The position numbers and the translations under genes were made by a program. Below, piece after piece: positions 51,497 to 60,088 of a stretch of 64,000 nt of DNA. Below the pieces are notes generated by a model. It saw nothing but the letters and a program-made list of their open reading frames with translations, searched no databases and had not been told where the DNA came from. The DNA is taken from positions 930,001-994,000 of the forward strand of contig CAVZEV010000005.1 of assembly GCA_963774405.1 (NCBI GenBank), given 5' to 3'. This DNA is from VRUE01 sp963774405 (GTDB taxonomy: Bacteria > Actinomycetota > Thermoleophilia > Solirubrobacterales > 70-9). The first letter of the stretch is position 1; every line of letters begins with the position of its first letter.

Positions 51497-54264
51497 TCCG
51501 CCGTCACGCAATTCTGCTCGCGGTCGGCGTGCTGATCGCGCTTGCCGCGCCGGCAGGTGCCGATGCGGCAGAAGGCTGCGACGCAGAATCCAGTCCCGCC
51601 TGCTTCGGGGTCGAATCGGTGAGCGCATCGCTCTCGACGACGCAGGCCGGCGCCCACCCCGACCTTACCCTCGACGTGTCGGTCAAGCGCAACCCGCTCA
51701 GCAAACCGAACGTCTTCGGGCTCAAGGACTCCTACGCGGCCGCCCGCAACATCCGCATCGAGACACCGCCGGGGCTGATCGGCGACCCCAACGTCTTCGG
51801 CCTTCCCCAGCAGTGCACCGCCCAGCAACTTTCCGGCGCCTTCACCGAAGAAAGCGGCGGCTGCCCGAACGGATCGCAGGTCGGCATCTCGACGATCTTC
51901 GCCTACCAGCTGACCGGAAAGTTCAAAGAGCCCGTATACATGATGACCCCGCCGGGCGGCGACGTGGTGGCCCGCCTGGGCACGTTCGCCGGCACCTTCC
52001 CGATCTTCATCGACCTGCGCCTGCGCTCGGGTTCCGACTATGGCCTCACCGCCGAAGTCGTCGACGCCCCCGCCGTCGCCAGGCTGGTCGAGCTCGACAC
52101 GACGTTGTGGGGTGTGCCGGCGAGTCCCGTTCACGACACCGAACGCTGCACGGCCCTTGAGGCATTCGAAGAAAAGTGCGCCAACTTGCCCAAACGCCCG
52201 CCCGGCGGCCAGGTTCTGCCCTTCCTCACCAACCCGACCCGTTGCGGCGTGCCGCTGGAAGTCGGGGTCAACGCCTCCAGCTGGGTCGAACCCGAGTTCA
52301 AGCCCGGCAACGAAGCCCGCACCTCGATGCCCGCGATCAGCGGCTGTGACAGCCTGCCCTTTGGTCCGAGCCTGGAAGCGGTGCCCACCAGCCACCACAC
52401 CTCGACCCCGACCGGCCTCGACCTGACGATCAAGCTGCCGGCCTCCGAAGGCGTGGAAGTGCTTGAACCGTCCCAGATCCGCTATATGCGGATCGACTTC
52501 CCACCCGGGCTGGCGATCGACAACGGCGCCGCCGATGGGCTCGGCACCTGCTCGGCTGCCGAGGTGGGATTCGAAACGGACGAAGCCTCCCACTGCCCCG
52601 ACGCCGCCAAGCTCGCCGCGACCGAATTCGACGTGCCAGTGCTGGAACGCAACCTGAAGGGGGCGATCTACCTGCGCGAGCCCGAACCGGGCGATCCCTT
52701 CAGGGTCTGGATCGTCGCCGACGACCTTGGCCTGCACATCAAGCTGCCCGGCGACCTGGGAGTCGATAAGTCGACCGGCCAGGTTCACTCGATCGTGCTC
52801 GGAGCGCCGAAGCTCGAAGGCATCCCGCAGGCGCCGCTGCGGGAAGTGAAGCTACTGCTGAAGTCCGGCTTCCGAGCGCCCCTGATCACCCCTGATCGCT
52901 GCGGCACCTTCGTCACCCACTACGAATTCATTCCCTGGTCGGGCGGGCCGCCGGCTGTCGGCGATACCCCGATGAAGATCACCGAAGGCTGCGATACCGG
53001 CGGCTTCAAACCAGCGCTACTGGCGGGCTCGACCAGTGCGCAGGGTGGCGCCTTCAGTCCCTTCACCTTCACGGTCACTCGCTCCGACGGCGAACAGAAC
53101 ATCGCCGGCCTCGCCCTCGCCTTGCCCAGGGGCCTCGCTGCCTCCTTCGCCGGGGTGACGCGCTGCGAAGGCTCCGCTGCGGTGAGCGGCAGCTGCCCGC
53201 CCGGCTCGCGGATCGGCATGGTGACCGCCGCCGTCGGTGCCGGCCCCAACCCGCTCTGGGTGCCTCAGGCGGACAAGCGCCCGACCGCCGTCTACCTCGG
53301 CGGTCCCTACAAGGGTGCGCCGACCTCGATCATCGCCGTCGTTCCCAAGCAGGCCGGTCCCTTCGACTTCGGCGACGAAGTGGTGCGCTCGGCGATCTAC
53401 ATCGACCCCGAAACCGCCCAAGCGACCGCAAACGCGGATCCACTGCCGCAGTTCGTCGAAGGAATCCCGCTTCTCTACAAGACCCTGAACGTCATGCTCG
53501 ATCGGCCGGACTTCTCCCTCAACCCGACCTCCTGCAAGGCCAAGGAGACGGTGGCGACGCTGACCTCGCCCGGGGGCGCCGTGGCGCGTCCCACCTCCCC
53601 TTACGCCTCCACCAATTGCGCCAATCTCGCCTATAAGCCGAGGGCCAGATTCACCCTGCATGGCGGTACTCACCGCGGGGCGCACCCTGGGCTTACGGCG
53701 ATCGTGCGGCCGCGGGCCGGCGATGCCAACTCGAACAGGTTTTCGATCGCCCTACCGCACTCGGAGTTCCTCGATCAGGGTCATATCGACACGGTCTGCA
53801 CCAGGGTTCAGTTCGCGTCCCACAACTGTCCGAAGGGGTCGATTTACGGGCGCGCCACGGTCAAGACCCCACTTTTCGACTTTCCGCTCAGAGGCCCTGT
53901 CTACCTGCGCTCGTCCAGCCATCTGCTGCCGGATCTGGTCGTCGCGCTGAGGGGCCCCTCGACGATGCCGATAGAAGTCAATGCGGTGGGGAGGATCGAT
54001 TCCATACGGGGTGGTATTCGCACGACATTCGACACCGTCCCCGATGCCCCCATACGAGAAATCATCACCAGGCTCCCGGGCGGCAAGAAGGGCCTGATCG
54101 AAAACTCGGAAAACCTCTGCAGCCACGCCCACAAGGTGACCGCCAAGCTCACGGCTCAAAATGGCAGAAGGGCTGCCCTGCACCCGGCCCTTAGGGTCAG
54201 CTGTGCCGCTCGCAAGAAGTCCGGCGCTCAGACCCAGAGTTCGCCGCACACGGCGAGGCCGTAG
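51493..54264 (+). CDS. Secreted protein with four repeated Cys modules, unknown function
   Basis: A 923-residue exported protein with signal peptide MIRRHAILLAVGVLIALAAPAGADA. A module of about 205-245 residues occurs four times. Each contains a CP-x-(G/A)-(S/A) motif near residues 123 (CPNGSQVG), 367 (CPDAAKLA), 569 (CPPGSRIG) and 778 (CPKGSIYG). A second Cys lies 10-20 residues before, and a (V/I)Y(L/M) strand 20-30 residues after. I do not know the family. ATGA coupling to the giant NHL protein suggests the two act together outside the cell. Its last 37 bases overlap the convergent lipoprotein gene. Confidence 0.75.
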   Translation: MIRRHAILLAVGVLIALAAPAGADAAEGCDAESSPACFGVESVSASLSTTQAGAHPDLTLDVSVKRNPLSKPNVFGLKDSYAAARNIRIETPPGLIGDPNVFGLPQQCTAQQLSGAFTEESGGCPNGSQVGISTIFAYQLTGKFKEPVYMMTPPGGDVVARLGTFAGTFPIFIDLRLRSGSDYGLTAEVVDAPAVARLVELDTTLWGVPASPVHDTERCTALEAFEEKCANLPKRPPGGQVLPFLTNPTRCGVPLEVGVNASSWVEPEFKPGNEARTSMPAISGCDSLPFGPSLEAVPTSHHTSTPTGLDLTIKLPASEGVEVLEPSQIRYMRIDFPPGLAIDNGAADGLGTCSAAEVGFETDEASHCPDAAKLAATEFDVPVLERNLKGAIYLREPEPGDPFRVWIVADDLGLHIKLPGDLGVDKSTGQVHSIVLGAPKLEGIPQAPLREVKLLLKSGFRAPLITPDRCGTFVTHYEFIPWSGGPPAVGDTPMKITEGCDTGGFKPALLAGSTSAQGGAFSPFTFTVTRSDGEQNIAGLALALPRGLAASFAGVTRCEGSAAVSGSCPPGSRIGMVTAAVGAGPNPLWVPQADKRPTAVYLGGPYKGAPTSIIAVVPKQAGPFDFGDEVVRSAIYIDPETAQATANADPLPQFVEGIPLLYKTLNVMLDRPDFSLNPTSCKAKETVATLTSPGGAVARPTSPYASTNCANLAYKPRARFTLHGGTHRGAHPGLTAIVRPRAGDANSNRFSIALPHSEFLDQGHIDTVCTRVQFASHNCPKGSIYGRATVKTPLFDFPLRGPVYLRSSSHLLPDLVVALRGPSTMPIEVNAVGRIDSIRGGIRTTFDTVPDAPIREIITRLPGGKKGLIENSENLCSHAHKVTAKLTAQNGRRAALHPALRVSCAARKKSGAQTQSSPHTARP

Positions 54265-54725
54265 GCCCGGGCCAACTCGCCGGCGTTCGGCACGAGTTCG
54301 TTGCGGCCGATGGCGCCGGCGGGGTCGCGCTGAGCCTTCGCAAGGCCGGCTTCTATGGCTTCCAGCATTGCGGCCACCTTCTTGGCGTCCTTCTCGGGGG
54401 CGCCGAGTCCGCTGATTTCGGCGATCTCCCGTTGATAGGTCGGTTCGATCACTGATCCAAAGAGCCCGGTCGCGACCGCGTTAGGCAGGGAACCCGTGAG
54501 GGTGATGTGGTTCTTGCGCATGTAGACGGCAAGTTCGCGGGCGCCTCTTTCCTGGCCCTTCGTGCAGACGGCGTTGGCCTTCTTGATGAATTCGGCTTTT
54601 GACAGAGAGCCCGTCTGGACCTCGATCGCGGCAGAGCCACCACCGCAGCCGCCGGTCAAGATCGCAGCCGTCGCCGCAAGCGCGACTACCGCGGTAAGGC
54701 GATCACTAAGCCAAATCCCTCCCAT
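54228..54725 (-). CDS. Hypothetical lipoprotein
   Basis: A 165-residue protein with lipobox LTGGC near residue 27. The mature part is helical and charged (LSKAEFIKKANAVCTKGQERGARELAVYM, then GLGAPEKDAKKVAAMLEAIEAGLAKAQ). This pattern is common in actinobacterial exported helical proteins of unknown function. TAAATT lies eight bases before the ATG. Confidence 0.7.
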   Translation of the reverse strand: MGGIWLSDRLTAVVALAATAAILTGGCGGGSAAIEVQTGSLSKAEFIKKANAVCTKGQERGARELAVYMRKNHITLTGSLPNAVATGLFGSVIEPTYQREIAEISGLGAPEKDAKKVAAMLEAIEAGLAKAQRDPAGAIGRNELVPNAGELARAYGLAVCGELWV

Positions 54726-54781
54726 TCAGGAGAAATTTATCAAAGGCTCGCCAATCGACGACGCCCTTGTCGACAAAACGA

Positions 54782-55174
54782 CTAGACGGCGGCGGTCTCG
54801 GCGGCGGGCGCGTCGTCCTTGACCTGGAAGGACGAGCCACAGCCGCAGGCCGCAACCACGTTCGGGTTGTTGACCTGGAAGCCGGCGCCCTGCAGGCCTT
54901 CGACGTAGTCGACCTCCGAGCCGAAGACGAACTGCATGCTGACCTTGTCGACGATCACCGCGACGCCGTCGACCTCGAAGACGTGATCGTCCTCCTTGGC
55001 CCGATCGAAGGCGAGCGCGTACTGGAATCCAGAGCATCCACCCCCGCGAACCGCAACCCGAAGAGCCTGGCCCTCGGAGTCCTCCTGAGAGCCGAGCAGC
55101 TCGGCGATCTTCCCGGCCGCCTTGTCGGTCAAGGCAATCGCTGTCTGCGGCGTGTCACTGGTCGCGTCAGTCAC
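54782..55174 (-). CDS. erpA: HesB/IscA-family Fe-S carrier (ErpA-like)
   Basis: A 130-residue A-type carrier. The three conserved cysteines are in RGGGCSGFQY and VAACGCGSSF. It takes Fe-S clusters from the scaffold to target enzymes, which here may include biotin synthase. The GTG at 55174 is set by TACACT (55182-55187) seven bases upstream; a longer frame exists but is not conserved-looking. The 12-residue C-terminal tail is extra. Confidence 0.9.
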   Translation of the reverse strand: MTDATSDTPQTAIALTDKAAGKIAELLGSQEDSEGQALRVAVRGGGCSGFQYALAFDRAKEDDHVFEVDGVAVIVDKVSMQFVFGSEVDYVEGLQGAGFQVNNPNVVAACGCGSSFQVKDDAPAAETAAV

Positions 55175-55344
55175 TTCACAAAGTGTAGCGAGCGCCCGCA
55201 CCTTCCCGAGACCTCGGCCCTGCATCAAACGCCGGCCTGTCACTGATCGCTCGCGTTTTGGCAGCCAGATCAAAGCCTTCGAGGGCACTTGGAGCTGGGA
55301 TCAGGGAGCGGCAAGGCCTTTCCAGGGGGACACTGGAAGGGACA

Positions 55345-55373
55345 TTGTCTTTGCCACTACCAGCCTGTATAGT
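55345..55373 (+). promoter_or_regulatory. Promoter of the Fic gene
   Basis: TTGTCT (55345-55350), 17 bases, TATAGT (55368-55373), 54 bases before the proposed Fic ATG. The surrounding 55.3-55.5 kb stretch is AT-richer than average. Confidence 0.5.
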
Positions 55374-55427
55374 CCCGGAACAGCAGTATTGAAGCCAAAT
55401 AGAAGGGACTTTCAAGCGGACACTCTC

Positions 55428-56646
55428 ATGGACAAGCCCCGGGACTATGAGGCGTCCCACCCCTGGATTCGCTTCCAGCTCGACCTGAAATCCGCAACCT
55501 GGGAGTTTTGGAATCACATCGGCGAAGCGCATTCAAAGTGCCGCCACCTTGCGAGGGCCCCCGCTTCCGCCCGCGATGGCTCGCGACATGGAACAGGTCT
55601 ACCTCGCGAAGGGTGCTCGGGCAAGCGCGGCCATCGAGGGGAACAGCCTGAATGAAGAGCAGGCTGTGGCGGCTGTCGAAGGCAAGCTGGAGGTGCCTGA
55701 GAGTCAGGAGTACCTCAAGCAGGAGCTTGACAACGTCATCGGTGCTCTCGCCGACATCGAAAACGAGGTCCACCAAAGCGGGCGCTTCGACATTTCTCCA
55801 GAGGTCCTGCGCGAGCTCAATCGACGCGTGCTCGACGGCCTGGAGCTAGAGGATCACGTGGTACCGGGTGAGTTTCGCACCCCGGGCATCCTCGTCGGAA
55901 CCGTTTACAGGGGCGCACCGGCCCAGGATTGTGACTATCTCGTCCAAGCCATGTGCGACTGGCTCAACGGGCCTGATTTCAGCCCCGACGGGGGAGATCA
56001 CGCCAAAGATTTCCTACTGGCCATGTTGAAGGCAGTCATTGCCCATGCCTACATCGCATGGATCCACCCGTTCGGGGATGGGAATGGCCGAACCGCCCGC
56101 CTGGTCGAGTTCGGAATCCTCGCTGCCGCCGGCGTCCCCTCTGTTGCTGCGCACCTGCTCTCGAATCACTACAACCAGACGCGCACGAGCTATTACCGGC
56201 AGCTTGAGCATGCCTCGAAATCCGGCGGTGACTTGACCCCCCTTCTCGCTTACGCCGCCAAGGGCTTCGTTGAGCAACTTCAGCAACAGCTCAACTCGGT
56301 GCACAATTGGATTCTTCGGGCTACGTGGACGAACTACGTCCACTCGTTGTTCACGGACCCCACCGCCATGGCCAAGCGACAACGAGACCTCGTCTTGGCG
56401 CTGCCCTCCGATGACTTCATTCCGAGGGCCAAATTGACGGCGCTGACTCCGAGCCTGGCCGAGGCTTACGCAACTAAGAAAAGCAAGACCGTCACCCGTG
56501 ACCTCAACGCACTTGAGCAGATGGAACTGATCGAACGTGGCCCGAAAGGGATTCGAGCGCGCAGGGAGGTCATGCTCTCCTTCATGCCGCGCGTGGCTCC
56601 CGGCAGCGAGAATGACCGGGACGAGTTTTCCCCGGCTATTGCTTGA
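55428..56646 (+). CDS. Fic-domain protein, class II-like, frameshifted
   Basis: About 405 residues. The Fic motif is intact: HPFGDGNGRTAR. The inhibitory helix SAAIEGNSL, a class II (S/T)xxxE(G/N) motif, lies before the Fic core, so it is probably auto-inhibited. A winged-helix DNA-binding-like domain ends the protein (SKTVTRDLNALEQMELIERG). The family usually starts with HPWI-F-LDL and then a helix ending at the conserved H; here these (SHPWIRFQLDLKSATWEFWNHIGEAHSKCRHLA) are in the frame from the ATG at 55428, and the rest is one frame over, joined near 55551-55560. Target of AMPylation unknown. Confidence 0.82.
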
Positions 56647-56811
56647 CGGCCGGGCGCTCGTAGCTGGCCCTGGGACCAGCGTGACTCAGCCGCTCGGCGG
56701 CCAGCCTCCGAGCGCTCCTCGGCAGTCACCCCATGGAACTTACGGCGGCCTCGCGCCCTACCGATTCGCTCAGGGCAATCAGACCAGCGGGGTCTGCCAG
56801 AATCGCCTTGC

Positions 56812-57686
56812 TTGAGTTCCTCGGCTGAAACTGCGGTTGTCTGCGACACGACGGCTTACCTGCCGAGCGAGCTCGTTGCCTCGCGTGGGATCAAGATGGT
56901 CAGCCTCTATGTCTCCGTCGACGGTCGGCAGGAGAGGGAGTCGGAGATCGCCGATTACGCCGGCTTCTACGAGCGGCTGCGGGCCTCTGAGGGGGGAGCG
57001 ACGACCTCGCAGCCCTCGATCGGCGACTTCAACGCCGTCTACGAGCCGCTGCTGGACGAAGGGCGCGAAATCGTCTCGATCCACATCTCCTCGGGGATAT
57101 CGGGCCCTTCGAGGCCGCCACCCAGGCCCGCGAGCGGTTGATCGCCGAAGACAAGGGCGGCGAGCGGATCCACCTCTTCGACTCGCGCTCGGCCTGCGGC
57201 GGCATGGGCCTTCCGGTCGTCGCCGCTGCCGCCGCGGCGGCGACGGGGGCCGACGCGGCCGGGACGCTCGCACGCGCCAAGCGGGCGCGCGAGGAGCTGA
57301 AGATGTGGTTCGCGATCGACACGCTCGAGTACCTGCGCCGCGGTGGGCGGATCGGCGGCGCCCGCGCCTGGATCGGCTCGGCGCTGAAGATCAAGCCGAT
57401 CCTCACCCTGGAGGAGGAGATCACCCCGGTCGAGCGCGTCCGCACCCGGGCCCGCTCGATCGAGCGCCTGCGCGACTACGCGCGCCAGCGCCATGAGTCG
57501 GGCCTCGACGCTTGGGTCGTGCAGCACATCCAGGACCCCGAGACGGCCGAAGCGCTGGCCGACGACTGTCGCGAGATCTTCGGCTGCGAGGCCGCCTTCA
57601 TCTCCGAGATCGGCCCGGTGATCGGCGCTCACGTCGGCCCCGGCCTGCTCGGCGTCGGCAGCGTCTCGAAAGACGTTCTCAGCTGA
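56812..57686 (+). CDS. DegV family fatty-acid-binding protein, frameshifted
   Basis: About 290 residues. The N-terminal part is AVVCDTTAYLPSELVASRGIKMVSLYVSVDG, with TTSQPSIGDF and SIHISSGISG, the fatty-acid head-group region. At 57103-57107 (GGGCCCTTC) one C is missing, and the frame resumes as FEAATQARERLIAEDKGG, RIHLFDSRSACGG, DTLEYLRRGGRIG and LKIKPILTLEEE. DegV (FakB) proteins present fatty acids to a FakA kinase. The start is TTG at 56812. The span is 2 mod 3, so the lesion is the opposite sign from the others. Confidence 0.82.
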
Positions 57687-57712
57687 TTTAAGCGGGCCGA
57701 GCCGGGAGGGCT

Positions 57713-60041
57713 TTAGGCGCGAACGCCTTCGCGGGTGCCGGAGTCGCGCGGCACCGGGTGGGGCTTGAGTCGCACCGGAGTGGAGGAGAGGGCCTGCACC
57801 CGCAGGTCGCTCCAGGTGAGCCCTTCGCGGACCAGCGCCGGCAGCCCCAGCGCGACCGCGGTGGCGATCTCGACCGCCTGCAGGATCACGCCGTAGGCGA
57901 GAGCGTCGGCGGTGCTGACGCCGAAGCCGGTGTGCAGGACGCTGATCACGGCGAGCTGGAAGACGCCGATGTTCGAGGGGGTGGCGGGCACGACGGCGGT
58001 GACGTTGACGGCGAAGAGCACCGCGGCGGCGGCGCCGATCCCGGCCTGGCCGCTGAGCCCAAGGGCCGCGAGCAGGGCCCAGCAGGCGGAGAGCTGGATC
58101 GCCCAGGCGCCGAGCTGAGCCGCGGCGGCCGCGGCGCCGCGGCGCGGGTTGCGGAAGATGCGCAGGCCGGCCCGAACCTGCAGCAGGGCGGCGTGCATGG
58201 TGGCGCCGAGCCGGGCGAGGCGACCGTTGCCGTTGCGCCGCATCAGCGGCGGGCCGAGCAGGACGACGAGCAACAGCAGCAGCGGCACGAAGCTGAAGGC
58301 GAAGAGCTTCTGGGTGCTGGAGTGAAAGAGGTCGGTGGTCGAGACGATGATCACGCCGAGCATCGCCAGGGCGAAGAGGTTGAGCACGGTCTGGGAGACC
58401 AGGGTGCCGAGCAGGACCGGGAAGGTCTCGCGCATGCGGCCAATGCGGCGGGCCAGTGACATCGCACGGGCCGGCTCGCCGAGGCGGGCGGGCAGCGTCG
58501 CCGACATCAGCACGCCGATCATCGTCGCCGAGGTGACGTCGCGGCGGCGGACCGGGGCCAGGGGCAGGGCGGCGCGCACGATCCAGTACCAGGAGGCGGC
58601 GCGGAAGAAGAGCGAGAGCGCCATCAGGCCGCAGGCAACCCAGACCCAGCTGAGGTCGGAGCGGACGATGCTTTCGACCACGTTGTCGACGCCGATCTTC
58701 TGCGCCGCCAAGGCGGTCAGGCCGATGCCGGTCACCCCGGCTGCCGCCAACCCGACCCGGCGGGCGAACTTGCGCTTGCGCTTGCCGGTTTGGGCGGGCT
58801 CGGGATCGAGCGAGGGGAGCCGTTGCGGCGGCTGGGGCGGCAGGCCGTCCGAGGGCTGAATCCCCATCCAGCGGGCGGCTCGCTCCAGCCTGTTCGCCGG
58901 CTCGGGGACGGCGAGCGCTCGCTCGTAGACGCCGGTCACCCGGTCGGCGACGTGGGACCAGGCATAGCGCTCGGCGCTCTGGCGAGCGGCGCGGCCCATC
59001 GCCGCCAGCCGCTCCGGCTCGTGGTGGGCCCGCTGCAGCTCCTCGGCCAGGCGCTGGGCGTCGCCGGGGGGGACGAGGACGCCGTCGACACCGTCCGTGA
59101 CGACGTCGCTGTAGCCGGCGATCGCGGAGGCAATCGCCGGGGTGCCCGCGGCGAAGGCCTCGGTCAGGACCATGCCGAAGCTCTCGCCCGAGAGCGAGGG
59201 GGCGCAGAGCACGTCGGCCTCGTGCATGGCGCTGTGGAGCGCCTCGCCGGAGACCCGGCCGCGCACGTCGATGAACTGCATCGTCTCGGGATCGGCGAGG
59301 TAGCGCAGCACGTCCTCGCGCTCGGCGCCGATCACGGTGAGGCGACTGGGCACGTGCTCGACCAGGGCGCCGAAGGCGGCGAGCAGGATCGGCAGGCCCT
59401 TGCGCTCCTCCGGCCGGCCGACGAAGAGCACGCGCAGCTGATCGCTGGCCGGCTTCGGCTCGCTCGGCGCGGCGGCGACGTCGACCCCGTTGGGGATCAC
59501 CTCGTAGTGGCCGCCGTACCAGCGGCGCCCGGTCCAGGCCGCTGCCTCGGAGACCGCGATCCGGGCGGAGAGCCGGTTGAAGACGCGCCGCGCTCCCAGG
59601 GCCGAGCCGATGTAGTTGGGCACCGCCTTGGTCGAGTAGGCGTGGAAGGTGCCGACCGCGGGAACATCCGTGCCCAGCGCCGCGTTCCAGCCGACCAGCG
59701 GCACCATCGGCTCGTGGATGTGGACGACGTCGAAATCGCCCCGGCTGAGCTCGCGGCGCGGGGCGATTACCCCGCCGGCCGGGAAGGGCGCCAGGTTCGA
59801 GATCGCTCCGTTGGAGGGGAAGCCGGCGGTGCGGCCCAAGGGGACCAGGTAGTCGGGCACCTCGCGCGACTCCGGCGCGGCGCGGTGCAGGGCCCCGGCT
59901 GAGCCGGCCGGGGGGGTCAAAGGGGGCGAGCACGCGAACGTGGTGGCCGCGCCCGAGGAACTCCTCGGCAAGCGCCTCCACGTGCCGGTTCACGCCGCCC
60001 TGGTAGGACCAGGAATATGGCGAGACGAGAGCAATCCGCAC
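57713..60041 (-). CDS. Glycosyltransferase family 4-UPF0104 flippase-like fusion, frameshifted
   Basis: About 775 residues. The N-terminal 375 are a GT4 (PimA-like) enzyme: LVSPYSWSYQGGVNRHVEALAEEF, VVHIHEPMVPLVGW, VIPNGVDVAAAPSE, VGRPEERKGLPILLAAFG and SGESFGMVLTEAFAAGTPAIA (EX7E). The C-terminal 350 are a multipass UPF0104/LPG-synthase-TM domain (SATLPARLGEPARA and VPATPSNIGVFQLA). The frame changes at a run of seven Gs (59910-59916); one fewer base joins VLAPFDPP to AGSAGALHRAAPESREVPDY. Probably builds and moves a lipid-linked glycan. The GTG start at 60041 lies in a hairpin. Confidence 0.82.
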
Positions 60042-60080
60042 GAATCACAAAGGGTAGTTGATTCCTCAGAGGTGATTCGT
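60040..60080 (-). promoter_or_regulatory. Hairpin covering the fusion gene start
   Basis: ACGAATCAC (60040-60048) and GTGATTCGT (60072-60080), perfect 9-bp arms, 23-base loop. The arm holds the GTG start of the fusion gene. It lies in the 47-base gap behind the upstream gene's stop, so it may link or limit translation of the second gene. Confidence 0.4.
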
Positions 60081-60088
60081 TGCGTAAG

